This document shows, in pieces, positions 43,963 through 52,103 of a DNA stretch of 64,000 nucleotides (its first letter is position 1; the number at the start of each line of letters is the position of its first letter). The position numbers were made by a program, and so were the translations under genes. The notes under the pieces were generated by a model. That model saw nothing but the letters and a program-made list of their open reading frames with translations. It was not told the DNA's origin and made no database searches. The stretch is from an uncultured Thermofilaceae archaeon. Its GTDB lineage: Archaea; Thermoproteota; Thermoprotei; Thermofilales; Thermofilaceae. The DNA is taken from NCBI GenBank assembly GCA_938036345.1, contig CALHPJ010000013.1:123993-187992 (forward strand). The letters run 5' to 3'.

Positions 43963-44180
43963 AAGGGTTGGAGTCCACCATATTTTGTCCCTCGACTTGG
44001 CCTTGGCTCCGAAAACCAGCAGCGCTTTACCCGCACCGCTCGGAACGGGTACAAAGAAAACAGTGGCTCTTTTCGACTTCGCGGAAATAAAGCGGAGCTT
44101 CCCCGCCCGGATTTGAGCTACTTTGCCAACCGCGCACCACCAAGCCTAGCCGCGCGCCCGCGGGCACTAGCGGGCATCTT

Positions 44181-44693
44181 TTACCCGCTCCCGCTTTCCT
44201 CTCCACAGCCGCCCCTTAGAGTTCTGGACACGAAGAGAAGTATCTCGTAGTGGTGCCTCTCTTCCTCCGCTATGGCTCTGAGCAGGAGCTTAGCTGGACC
44301 CGGGGCTTCAGTTGAGAAAACGGATGCAGCAATCCGGGCGTAAACCTCCTCTCCGGCCATCCTTTCGAGGCTGTTTAACTCCTCGAGAAGGTCGGCGAGG
44401 TCGGACCGCGACGGCTTCCACCCGCTTTCGATTCTACCCCCAGCCTCCTCCAATTTTAGGAGGGTCTCGAAACCCCTGGAGCCGAGCGCGCTTAGGCATT
44501 CCTCCCTACGCGGCTCGCCGAAGAAGCTTCTCAAAACCTCGGCGTGGTTCTCGCTCTCCCTGGCTACGAACCTTAGCAGCTCAGCCAGTTCCCCGTCCTG
44601 CACTACCCGAGATACCGATTTGTAAAACCTAGCGGCGGCCTCCTCTAGAAGCACCATGCAGCTAAGCGCCGTTAAAAACCTCTCGCGCTCCAC
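44181..44693 (-). CDS. Ferritin-like diiron protein (rubrerythrin-related)
   Basis: A 170-residue four-helix protein. LEEAAARFYKS (first helix Glu), ESENHAEVLRSFF (ExxH), SLERMAGEEVYAR and AEEERHHYEILL (second ExxH) form a likely diiron site, as in erythrin-type ferritins. No rubredoxin domain is fused. It may detoxify peroxide or bind iron. The GTG start at 44693 is close to the divergent 44805 gene. It is distinct from the encapsulin-fused and rubrerythrin copies at 51-52.7 kb. Confidence 0.8.
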   Translation of the reverse strand: MERERFLTALSCMVLLEEAAARFYKSVSRVVQDGELAELLRFVARESENHAEVLRSFFGEPRREECLSALGSRGFETLLKLEEAGGRIESGWKPSRSDLADLLEELNSLERMAGEEVYARIAASVFSTEAPGPAKLLLRAIAEEERHHYEILLFVSRTLRGGCGEESGSG

Positions 44694-44804
44694 GGCCGAG
44701 TAACAACCTCCTGCAAATAAAGTTGACTATGCCGCAGCTAGCTCCGGCACCTACAGACCCGGAAGCTTTATCCAGCTTGCCCGGTGGGATGGAGGGCGAT
44801 TCGG

Positions 44805-46037
44805 TTGAGGCTGGCGGTCATCGGCTGCGGGGCCGTGGGTTCAGCGATAGCGAGCTTGGCCGCCTTAAAGGGCGTGGCGGAGGAGGTTGTTTGCTTCGAC
44901 CGGGATGAGGAGAGAGCCAAGCGCTACCTGAGCTTCGAGGGGGCTCGCGATATCCCAGTTGAACGCATCGATGTACTCGACAAGGAGGATGTAGCACCCA
45001 GGCTTAGCGGTTTCGACTTCGTGGTGAACGCTTTACCCACTTTCGTTAGAGTTGGTAGAAGGGAGCTGCCGCTCAACCCAATCGTAATGAGCAGCGCTGC
45101 TAAAGCTGGGGCGTGCTACGTGGATCTGGCCTGCTACGGTGGTAGGAGGACCAGGGCGGAGCAGCTGTTGCTTGCGAGGGAGTTCCAGAGAGCGGCCCTT
45201 CTCGCCGTGATAAACTTCGGCGCCTCGCCAGGGCTATCGAACTTGCTGGCCCGGGAGGTGTACGACGACTTAGACACGGTTGACAGCATGCGTATAGTAT
45301 CCGTAGAGGACCAGCGGGGGAGCGCTTTCGTAATACCCTGGTCTAGGGAGGAGATGCTGCTCGCCGCATCTCCTGTGCTCGCGTACAGAGCGAGGAGGTT
45401 TACGTGGCTGGAGCCGTTCGAGGAAAGCGCCGTGTTCGACTTCCCAAGCCCCCTGGGTTCGATAAGGTGCTACTCCGTTCTGAACGACGAAAGCTACACG
45501 ATACCGCGCTTCCTCAGGCTGAATAACCTCTACTACTACGCCGGGGGCAGCGACGTGGAAACCTTGAGGGCGCTCTACCGGCTCGGAATACTCAGCGACG
45601 CGCCCGTGCGCGTGGGTAAAGCCCTGGTAAGCCCAAAGGAGCTGCTGTACCGCATCCTCCCGCCTTCCCCAAAGCCGGACGAAGTGGTACGCGTGTGCCG
45701 CGAGGGGGAGCTCGGGGACGCGTACTTTGCTCTGGAAGTGGCAGCGGAAGGCGAAGTCGGCGGGGAGGCGGCGGTATCGAGGCGCTTCGTGATGTTCCCA
45801 AGCCAGAGGCGCATCAACGAAATCCTCCCTGGGGCAACCTACATTACATATCCGACCGCTCTCTGCGTGGTCGCCTTGCTCCGCGCTCTCCGCGGTAGGA
45901 GGCTGCGCGGCGTATTCCCGGGGGAGGCGCTGCCCAGGTACCTGAGGAAGCTGATTTTGAGCTACTTGGAGGAGGACAAAGTGATAGTTAACGAGGAGTT
46001 TAAGGTGGAGGGGCTAGCAAGGGGGTCTGGCGCGTGA
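44805..46037 (+). CDS. Saccharopine dehydrogenase-family NAD(P) oxidoreductase
   Basis: A 410-residue enzyme from the TTG start. RLAVIGCGAVGSAIASLAAL is the Rossmann dinucleotide motif; VVNALPTFVR and GACYVDLACYGG match the saccharopine dehydrogenase family, as does INFGASPGLSNLLAREVYD. It could act on amino acids such as lysine or aspartate derivatives; the exact reaction is open. GGAGG (about 44791-44795) lies 9 bp before TTG 44805, and a TATA-like GCTTTAT (about 44764) would start transcription near 44791, which excludes the in-frame GTG at 44784. The stop overlaps the next gene by 4 bp. Confidence 0.8.
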   Translation: MRLAVIGCGAVGSAIASLAALKGVAEEVVCFDRDEERAKRYLSFEGARDIPVERIDVLDKEDVAPRLSGFDFVVNALPTFVRVGRRELPLNPIVMSSAAKAGACYVDLACYGGRRTRAEQLLLAREFQRAALLAVINFGASPGLSNLLAREVYDDLDTVDSMRIVSVEDQRGSAFVIPWSREEMLLAASPVLAYRARRFTWLEPFEESAVFDFPSPLGSIRCYSVLNDESYTIPRFLRLNNLYYYAGGSDVETLRALYRLGILSDAPVRVGKALVSPKELLYRILPPSPKPDEVVRVCREGELGDAYFALEVAAEGEVGGEAAVSRRFVMFPSQRRINEILPGATYITYPTALCVVALLRALRGRRLRGVFPGEALPRYLRKLILSYLEEDKVIVNEEFKVEGLARGSGA

Positions 46038-46870
46038 CTACGCTGGAGCTCGCCGGCGAAATCATGGCGCAAGCCCTTAAGCTCGTTGCGAGGAAATCGA
46101 GTGACCATTTACTGCTTGTAGATGAAGAGGGCGAAGTACACCTTTATTTGTTCAGAAGGCGAAGCCTCCCGATACTCGGCCTTTACGGCTACTACGCCGC
46201 CCACTTCATCGAGGTTTGGGAGGGGGAGAGGCTCGCGCAGGGTATAAAGGAGGTAATTGAGCAGGATGAGTACCTGAGTAAAGCCGCGAAAGCCCTGCTA
46301 GGGTTAGGCGAAGCGATCGTGCGCGTTGGAAGGGTTAGGGGGAAGTATGGAGACCCTCATGTTTCACGGTTCTTCGAGACGAGGAACTTCCAGGTGATAA
46401 GGGAAGTCCTGGAAGTGGGTGGCGCTGCCGCCGTACCGAGAGTCGCGCCGGGCAATTACGAGTGGAACCCTCCCCGCGAGGTATGCGAAAGCGGCGTTGT
46501 AGGCTACCTTGATGGGTTTTGGATCCGTTTTAGCAAGCGGAGGATAGGCTTCGTCAGGGGGCTGCACTTGTTCGTTGACTGTAAGCTGGTGCTGAGCCAG
46601 GCTGAGTACGAGTCCATGGGAGATTTGGAGGAAAGGATGTTCGGCGAACTTTTGGTTAAGAAAATCCCCTACCGCCTCGCAGCCAGCATGCTAAATGCAA
46701 GCGAGGTCGAGTGCTGCGGCTACACCGTGAAGGAGCTGTACAGTCCCAGCAGCTGGGAAACACCCCTGTGGAAGAGGGTCTACGACCGATTCGAGGTCTC
46801 CCTGAGGCCGCTCCACTTTCAACGCTCGGCGTGCGATCAGAGGACTAGAGAGGAGCCGAGTAGGCCCTGA
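46034..46870 (+). CDS. Hypothetical protein, 278 aa
   Basis: Not recognised. Soluble, mixed alpha/beta protein, with aromatic and Gly-rich stretches (LPILGLYGYYAAHFIEVW, YGDPHVSRFFETRNF) and a few cysteines (EVECCGYTVKELY). It starts at a GTG overlapping the saccharopine-dehydrogenase-like stop (GTGA), so it is probably a functional partner of that enzyme. Its 3' end overlaps the convergent 94-residue gene by 26 bp. Confidence 0.7.
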   Translation: MTTLELAGEIMAQALKLVARKSSDHLLLVDEEGEVHLYLFRRRSLPILGLYGYYAAHFIEVWEGERLAQGIKEVIEQDEYLSKAAKALLGLGEAIVRVGRVRGKYGDPHVSRFFETRNFQVIREVLEVGGAAAVPRVAPGNYEWNPPREVCESGVVGYLDGFWIRFSKRRIGFVRGLHLFVDCKLVLSQAEYESMGDLEERMFGELLVKKIPYRLAASMLNASEVECCGYTVKELYSPSSWETPLWKRVYDRFEVSLRPLHFQRSACDQRTREEPSRP

Positions 46871-47129
46871 GAACCGCTTCGGTCTCCTCCGGCGTTAGGG
46901 TGGCCTTGCAGCCCACCTTGAAGTGCCAGTCGTAGCAGCACCACCTTACCACCTTAACCACTTTACCCTGCAAAGCTAGCGGTAGCTCCCCACCCGTACG
47001 CTTGCTGAAGCCGGTGAGCTGGACAGAGAGTATGCACCTCCTCCAGGTTTCACCCCATTCGTCTACGAGAACTTCCCCGGTTGGAACCACTTCTCGGACC
47101 ACACCCTGGAGCCTGCGCACACGACTCAC
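46845..47129 (-). CDS. Small hypothetical protein coupled to the URO-D family gene
   Basis: A 94-residue protein beginning at a GTG that overlaps the upstream stop by 4 bp (GTGA), the reason to reject a start at 47249. The sequence VSRVRRLQGVVREVV is a likely beta-strand start, with DEWGETWRRC and a cysteine/aromatic patch RWCCYDWHFKVGC that could bind a metal (inference). Family not recognised. Translational coupling suggests it acts with the URO-D protein. Confidence 0.6.
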   Translation of the reverse strand: MSRVRRLQGVVREVVPTGEVLVDEWGETWRRCILSVQLTGFSKRTGGELPLALQGKVVKVVRWCCYDWHFKVGCKATLTPEETEAVLRAYSAPL

Positions 47130-48250
47130 CTTAACGGGTACCTGCCGTACCTCTTGCCGATTTCGATCATGGTCAAGTAGTTCTCCAGTTTTACATAGTT
47201 GGCGACGCTGTTCCCGCAGCCTAGCGCGTAACCGCCGCCCGGCGCGCACACCTTAAGAACATCCTTTACGTAGCCCGCGAAGAGGTCTGTGGACATCCTG
47301 GAAAGCTTATCCATATCCACACCTCCCAGTATCGCTATGCGGTCGCCGTAGAGCCCTTTGTACTCCGTGACAGGGTAAGAGGCGTCCTCGTACGAGTGCT
47401 TCGCATCGATCCGGACGTAGTTTATCAAGTCCTCCATGACGACCTTCAAGTTACCGCAGCTATGGAGGATAAACGGCTTGCCATGCCTGTGAACCGCCTC
47501 GGCGCAGCTCCTCTGCCAGGGGAACACATACTGCCTAAGCACGGAGGGGGATACCATCGGCCCGCTCCTGTAACCCATGTCGTCGCCCATCGTCACGGCC
47601 CCTACGGCGTCGCACTCGCTGGCCACCTTACAGAGACTTTCAAGCACTTTCCCCACCTGCTTGAACATGCGCTCCACTAAAGCTGGGTCCCTGTAGAGAG
47701 CCCTGGAGAACGGTACTGTGCCCATCAGCCACATTACGTTCTCGAGGACTCCTCCCGGAGTGAGGGGCACGACCTCCATGCCCTCGGGCAGCTCGCGCTT
47801 AAAGGCGGCGTAGTATGCGAGGAAGACCTCCTGCACCTCTGCCACGTCAGGCCACGCGTACTCAGCGAAATCCTCCCGTGTTTCAATTACCCCTCTCCCC
47901 TCGTCCTGCCAGACCCTTTTAGGCCTGCGCAGGGGCGCTGTGTCATCGGCCAGCAGCACGTTGGTGCGCGGGAAGGGGGTGGGGATGGAAAATGTGACAT
48001 AGTCGTAGCCTAGCTTCAGGTAGAATTTCACTAAAACCCTCGCGTTGTGCTCGGCATCCCTCAGGCGCTCCCCCTTCCTGAGTGCCGCGGCAGCCTCTCC
48101 CACGCTGCCCGGGCCTCCCGCTAGCCGCCCATCAGTTAGTGCTTCTACAACCTCCGGGTCGGCGTAGAGGTCGTATAAGGGTACCCGATCCTGAGGCTCT
48201 TCAAGGTAGAGCACCCACCTCAGCCGCTCAAAGTTCGGCTTATCCGGCAC
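47126..48250 (-). CDS. Uroporphyrinogen decarboxylase-family protein (URO-D / MtaA-like)
   Basis: A 374-residue TIM-barrel protein. HSCGNLKVVMEDL contains the Cys/His zinc site of MtaA/CmuA-type methyltransferases, and GGVDMDKLSRM and GYALGCGNSV continue the URO-D C-terminal pattern; N-terminal PFPRTN and VPLTPGGVLENVMWLMG fit as well. No heme pathway genes are seen in the window, so methyl-group transfer is more likely than uroporphyrinogen decarboxylation. GTG start is leaderless behind TATTTTTAA (about 48273-48281). It sits in a sugar-catabolism neighbourhood. Confidence 0.8.
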   Translation of the reverse strand: MPDKPNFERLRWVLYLEEPQDRVPLYDLYADPEVVEALTDGRLAGGPGSVGEAAAALRKGERLRDAEHNARVLVKFYLKLGYDYVTFSIPTPFPRTNVLLADDTAPLRRPKRVWQDEGRGVIETREDFAEYAWPDVAEVQEVFLAYYAAFKRELPEGMEVVPLTPGGVLENVMWLMGTVPFSRALYRDPALVERMFKQVGKVLESLCKVASECDAVGAVTMGDDMGYRSGPMVSPSVLRQYVFPWQRSCAEAVHRHGKPFILHSCGNLKVVMEDLINYVRIDAKHSYEDASYPVTEYKGLYGDRIAILGGVDMDKLSRMSTDLFAGYVKDVLKVCAPGGGYALGCGNSVANYVKLENYLTMIEIGKRYGRYPLR

Positions 48251-48297
48251 GTTTTAACTGTGTGGGTAAGAGTTAAAAATACCTAACCGTAGGCGCA

Positions 48298-48386
48298 TTA
48301 GCCGGGGTAAGGATGAGTGCACGTCAGGCTGAAGGATGATGCGATTGGTCTTAGCTGATGCGGAGAGCTCATCTAGACCCGGCTAA
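48298..48386 (+). ncRNA. Candidate structured RNA between URO-D and MFS genes
   Basis: TTAGCCGGG (48298-48306) pairs perfectly with CCCGGCTAA (48378-48386); inside, GATGAG (48312-48317) pairs with CTCATC (48368-48373), with a small internal loop between. The remaining about 50-base apical part contains GATGATG and CTGATG, reminiscent of box C/D motifs but not matching both boxes. The box TTAAAAATA at 48273-48281 is 21-25 bp before 48302 and could also start a plus-strand transcript there. Could be an RNA or a regulatory stem-loop. Confidence 0.3.
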
Positions 48387-48523
48387 CCTGCGCGTTAATG
48401 GCTGCTGACATCCTTACCCAATTGAGGCATGCCAGTAATCGCCGGTATTTAAGCGCCAAGAGCAGATCCATCGCGGATAGAAGAAACGCTATGCGTTCTC
48501 CCAATTTTGTATGTCTGTGTCAA

Positions 48524-48533
48524 GTTTATAAAC
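48524..48533 (+). promoter_or_regulatory. TATA box that fixes the MFS transporter start at 48554
   Basis: GTTTATAAAC lies 26 bp (centre to start) before the GTG at 48554. The in-frame extension back to 48398 would therefore not be transcribed. Confidence 0.55.
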
Positions 48534-48553
48534 TCGATTGTTGTGGGGCTCAT

Positions 48554-49813
48554 GTGAGGTCACGCTTTGAACACAGGCTGCTGGCGATCTTGATGGTCGG
48601 CTGGGGCGTTGGAGCAATGTACGCTGGCCTCGTAAGCGGCATGCTACCCCTAATCCGCGCTGAAATGGGGCTGAACCCGGAGGAAGCCGGTAGGGTGCTG
48701 AGCAGCTGGCTCCTAGGCATGCTGCTCGGGGCATCACTGCTGGGCTACACGGCGGATAAGCTGGGAAGAAAAACCGCTCTGCTCGCCTCGACAGCGCTCA
48801 TGGAGGTCTTCACGCCTCTCAGCGCGGCTGCCAGGAGCTGGCTCGACCTATCCACGTACAGAGTCCTAGCGGGGGCTGGTAACGCTGGCTATATGGTAAC
48901 GGCCAGCGTGCTCATGAGCGAATACGCGCCCACGAGGGTCAGGGGGCGGAGCGTCGCGCTCCTGGAAAGCGCGTGGGCTTTCGGGTGGCTGGCGGCGCTC
49001 TTGCTCTCTAGGATCCTTGCGCCAGCGTACGGTTGGAGGATGGTTTTCGCGGTATCGGCCTCGGCTTTGGTTACCCTACCGCTCTTCTACCTTTTAATCC
49101 CCGAGTCGGTAAGGTTCCTCATCAGCAAAGGCCGCGTTGAGGAAGCCAGAGCCCTATCTGAGAAACTAGGCGTCAAGTTGCCGGAAACTCGTCCCCCTAG
49201 AAGAGGCTCGCTTAGGGACCTTCTGGCTAAGCCTTATGTGAGGAGAACTGCCATGCTTTGGGTACACTGGTTCATCATAGTTTTAACCTACTGGGGCATC
49301 TTCCTCTGGCTCACGGACATACTTTTCGCTCGGGGCATACCGTTCGTCAGGAGCCTGGATTACTCGATAGCCATCACTTTAGCGCAGATACCCGGCTACC
49401 TATCAACCGCGTACCTGATCGAGATCCTGGGGCGAAAGTGGGTGCTGGCTGGCTACATGCTTGGGGCCGGTATAGCCAGCTTGGGTCTCTGGCTCGCTGC
49501 CCTTGAAGTCGAAGTGCTGGTGTGGGGCGTGCTAGTATCATTCTTCAACCTGGGGGCCTGGGGTATCACGTATGCCTACACGCCCGAGCTTTATCCCACG
49601 GAGCTGAGGGGGACGGGTAGTGGGTGGGCTAATGCCGTGGGTAGGGTTGGCGGGATAATCGGGCCCTATGTAGCTGGTGCGTTAATACTCTTTTATGGGG
49701 AGCCGGTGGCTCCCTTCGCGCTCTTCGCTGCAAGCCACCTAATCTCGGCTACCGTAGTGTCTCTGCTAGGTGTGGAGACCAAGGGCAAGTCGTTGGAGGA
49801 ACTCGTGCCCTAA
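48554..49813 (+). CDS. MFS transporter, sugar-porter type
   Basis: A 419-residue membrane protein with 12 predicted helices. GYTADKLGRKTALL is the MFS motif A (loop 2-3), and EYAPTRVRGRS, PESVRFLISKGRVEEA and TPELYPTELRGTGSGWANAVGRVGG match the sugar porter family and its conserved RGTG-type motif. It probably imports a monosaccharide or acid used by the neighbouring dehydrogenases and kinases (inference). GTG 48554 is chosen from the TATA box. Confidence 0.88.
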   Translation: MRSRFEHRLLAILMVGWGVGAMYAGLVSGMLPLIRAEMGLNPEEAGRVLSSWLLGMLLGASLLGYTADKLGRKTALLASTALMEVFTPLSAAARSWLDLSTYRVLAGAGNAGYMVTASVLMSEYAPTRVRGRSVALLESAWAFGWLAALLLSRILAPAYGWRMVFAVSASALVTLPLFYLLIPESVRFLISKGRVEEARALSEKLGVKLPETRPPRRGSLRDLLAKPYVRRTAMLWVHWFIIVLTYWGIFLWLTDILFARGIPFVRSLDYSIAITLAQIPGYLSTAYLIEILGRKWVLAGYMLGAGIASLGLWLAALEVEVLVWGVLVSFFNLGAWGITYAYTPELYPTELRGTGSGWANAVGRVGGIIGPYVAGALILFYGEPVAPFALFAASHLISATVVSLLGVETKGKSLEELVP

Positions 49814-49885
49814 GCATTGAGGAAACTGTGGTATGACACCGACATATTTAAAAAGCCGGAAAACATAGCGACTCGGGTGGTGGCT

Positions 49886-50893
49886 ATGGTTCAAATAGCC
49901 TTTTTCGAGATTGAAGGTTGGGAGGAAGCTCGAATAAGGGAGGCTCTCGCTGGGCACGACCTGATTTTTGATGAAAGACCTCTAACCGTTGAGAACGCAG
50001 AAGCGGCAAAGGATTCAGAGATCGTGAGTGTCTCCATCTACTCGAGCATCGGACCCGAGCTGCTCGATAAGCTGCCGAAGCTGAAAGCCATAATCACCAG
50101 GTCCACCGGGTACGATCACATAGACACGGATGCTTGCAAAAAGAGGGGGGTGAGGGTGTTTAACGTACCTGACTACGGCTCTGGCGTAGTAGCCGAGTAC
50201 GCGATGCTACTCGCGCTAATGCTCATGAGGAAAATGAAAGTGGCAATGGGCTTCGATCCGTTTCTCGATGGATCGAGATCCCAGCTAGAGAGGCTGCGCG
50301 GGAAAGAGGTGGCCGGGAAAACCATCGGCATAGTGGGTACTGGCAGGATCGGAGGCTACGTCGCCAAGCTCGCCCACGCGTTTGGCATGAGGATACTAGC
50401 CTACGATGTACGCGAAAGCGAGGAGCTGAAGAAGCTGTACGGAGTGCTTTACGTCGACCTTGACACGCTCCTCTCCTCCTCGGACATAATAACTTTGCAC
50501 TTACCTCTTACACGCGAGACGCGGCACCTGATAAACAGGGAAAACATTGAAAAGATCAAGCGGGGCGCTGTTCTGGTCAACACATCTAGGGGCGGCGTTG
50601 TGGAGACGGAGGCGCTTCTTGAAGCCTTGGATAAAGGGATACTAGCCGGGGCCGCCCTAGACGTCGTCGAAGGCGAGCAGATTATGAGAGACGTGCAGGC
50701 CTATTCCTCTGCTGGCTGCGAGGAACTCGGGAAGGGATTGCTAGCCCTCCGCTTGGCGAGGCACCCCAACGTCATTTTGACGCCGCATATAGCGTACAAC
50801 ACGTGGGAGGCTGTAAACAGAATCCTGGAAACCACCTTGGATACGATAAAGAAGCTCCTAAACGGGGAAGAGCCGGCAAACAAAGTCGTATAG
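49886..50893 (+). CDS. D-isomer-specific 2-hydroxyacid dehydrogenase
   Basis: A 335-residue cytoplasmic NAD(H) dehydrogenase. GIVGTGRIGGYVAKLAHAFGMRI (Rossmann motif, near residue 150), RSTGYDHIDTDAC, LPLTRETRHLINRENI and NTSRGGVVETEALLEAL (with the conserved Arg) and TPHIAYNTWEAV (catalytic His) are present. It resembles D-lactate or hydroxypyruvate/formate-type dehydrogenases. The ATG at 49886 is favoured; a TATA-like ATATTTAAA (about 49844) places the start near 49872, after the in-frame 49817 ATG. Likely shares a control unit with the preceding MFS gene. Confidence 0.9.
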   Translation: MVQIAFFEIEGWEEARIREALAGHDLIFDERPLTVENAEAAKDSEIVSVSIYSSIGPELLDKLPKLKAIITRSTGYDHIDTDACKKRGVRVFNVPDYGSGVVAEYAMLLALMLMRKMKVAMGFDPFLDGSRSQLERLRGKEVAGKTIGIVGTGRIGGYVAKLAHAFGMRILAYDVRESEELKKLYGVLYVDLDTLLSSSDIITLHLPLTRETRHLINRENIEKIKRGAVLVNTSRGGVVETEALLEALDKGILAGAALDVVEGEQIMRDVQAYSSAGCEELGKGLLALRLARHPNVILTPHIAYNTWEAVNRILETTLDTIKKLLNGEEPANKVV

Positions 50894-50950
50894 TGTTAAA
50901 AAGATTAACTTTTTATTTTTCGTTCCGAATCCCAGCTGAAGCTCCACTGG
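50894..50950. terminator. Probable terminator between convergent genes
   Basis: The 57-bp gap contains ACTTTTTATTTTTCG (about 50910-50924), a T-rich tract right after the plus-strand 2-hydroxyacid dehydrogenase. Archaeal transcripts commonly stop at such U-rich tracts. The minus-strand encapsulin gene ends at 50951, on the other side. Confidence 0.4.
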
Positions 50951-51997
50951 CTATGCTTGCTTCAGCACAGCTATCCCGCGCTCGTACCTAACCCTAACCC
51001 CTATGTTCTCCCAACCCCTAAATGCGTGTTTTCCATCCTCGGGACCTATGTACTCGACTTCGGTATCAGCGCCAAGCACGACATCCAGGACCCTGTGTGT
51101 TGCCGACACGATTAAAGCTGTGTCGTCGGGTAAAACCGGCGCTGCAACTACATCCACCAATGCTTTGAGCCTCGTCAACTCCATAACCCCGGTTCGTTCG
51201 TGCACCTGAAGCAGCCTAGAGAACCTAGCGGGGCTGACAAACAGAATAAAGGGTGGCGTCGCCTGGGCCTCTATCAGCTTGGCTACAACTCCAGCTACTT
51301 CGCTTACGGCGGCACCGGGTTCTTCCCAACTGGTAATTGTCGCAGCTATGGCCCCCCGAAGCCCTGTGAGAGCTTCGAGTACCGCGCGGTCCTCACTCAA
51401 GCCGAGCTCTACAGCCGCTCTGAGGGCGTCGGCTATCTCTGGAGGCTGCTTTGTAGCTCTCGCGTAGTCGATCGAGCTCTGGTTCACGTAGAATTTCACA
51501 GCAATGTCCCTTAGGGGCAGTACCGAGGGCGGCTCGCCTGGGCGCTCAATGGGAACCCATAGAGTACCCCTGCCCGTCCTAGTTAGGGGGAGGTGCCGCC
51601 TGAAAACCCTAACCGAGTCGGCTGTGCTTGTGAACTGCTTTAGCAGGTAACCTAGCTCCTCCTTTGTGAAGGGCTCAGCTCGATTCTCGGAGGGAGGATC
51701 CTGCACGCGGATCCCCGTCAACTCTGCTACTTCGCGAGCACCGGATTCCAGCTCCTCAACCTGCTCGGGGTCGAGGCCCTTTAGTAGGGCGAGGAATTCC
51801 CCTACGTGGGTTTTCTCCTCCTTTGCTATATCCTCGAAAACCCTTTTTATCCGATCATCGTCTATCCTCCTAGCCAACTGAAGGTAAAGGCTGATAGCAT
51901 CGAGCTCAGCGATTATCGAGAGTCGCAGGGCGTCAGCAATCTCCTCTCTAAGTAGTCTTCTGTCCGAAGGTAGCTCTAAAGGGTGTTTCGATAACAT
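50951..51997 (-). CDS. Encapsulin nanocompartment protein with fused N-terminal ferritin-like domain
   Basis: Self-assembling protein shell with an internal iron-oxidising domain. Residues 1-95 are a two-helix ferritin-like domain of the encapsulated-ferritin type: E31 in SIIAELDAISLYLQLA and E61/H64 in AKEEKTHVGEFLAL. After a linker (about 95-115), residues 116-348 match family 1 encapsulin (HK97 fold): LPLRDIAVKFYVN, AVELGLSEDRAVLEALTG, FILFVSPARFSRLLQVHERTG, VVAAPVLPDDTALIVSA and YIGPEDGKHAFRGWEN. This fused architecture is known from Pyrococcus. ATG at 51997 follows GGTGA; a TATA-like GATTTTAAG is about 25 bp upstream. Confidence 0.92.
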   Translation of the reverse strand: MLSKHPLELPSDRRLLREEIADALRLSIIAELDAISLYLQLARRIDDDRIKRVFEDIAKEEKTHVGEFLALLKGLDPEQVEELESGAREVAELTGIRVQDPPSENRAEPFTKEELGYLLKQFTSTADSVRVFRRHLPLTRTGRGTLWVPIERPGEPPSVLPLRDIAVKFYVNQSSIDYARATKQPPEIADALRAAVELGLSEDRAVLEALTGLRGAIAATITSWEEPGAAVSEVAGVVAKLIEAQATPPFILFVSPARFSRLLQVHERTGVMELTRLKALVDVVAAPVLPDDTALIVSATHRVLDVVLGADTEVEYIGPEDGKHAFRGWENIGVRVRYERGIAVLKQA

Positions 51998-52061
51998 TTT
52001 GTCACCATTACAAAGCTTAAAATCTAGTATTTAATGGTTTCTTTGTAGCCTTCTAAATTAC

Positions 52062-52089
52062 AACATATATTTAATCTAACTTATATGTT
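52062..52089. promoter_or_regulatory. Inverted repeat between rubrerythrin and encapsulin genes
   Basis: AACATATA (52062-52069) and TATATGTT (52082-52089) form a perfect 8-bp dyad with a 12-base spacer, 65-92 bp upstream of the encapsulin start and just after the rubrerythrin stop. It could be an operator for the encapsulin gene or a 3' structure of the rubrerythrin transcript. The tract is AT-rich, which raises the chance of coincidence. Confidence 0.35.
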
Positions 52090-52103
52090 AAATTTGTAAA
52101 AAA

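Larger units (their letters stand above)
48251..48553. other. 303-bp divergent control region with a long stem-loop
   Basis: Holds a two-way AT box TTAAAAATA (48273-48281; serves the minus-strand URO-D gene), the large stem-loop at 48298-48386, and the MFS promoter at 48524-48533. No convincing ORF: the reading frame that continues upstream of 48554 precedes the TATA box. Confidence 0.5.

Noticed and set aside
48311..48386. Box C/D small RNA
   Set aside because: Only GATGATG and CTGATG words are present; a proper C box with matching CTGA D box at the correct distance is lacking.
48398..48553. N-terminal extension of the MFS transporter
   Set aside because: Precedes the TATA box at 48524-48533 and adds a non-hydrophobic leader unlike the family.
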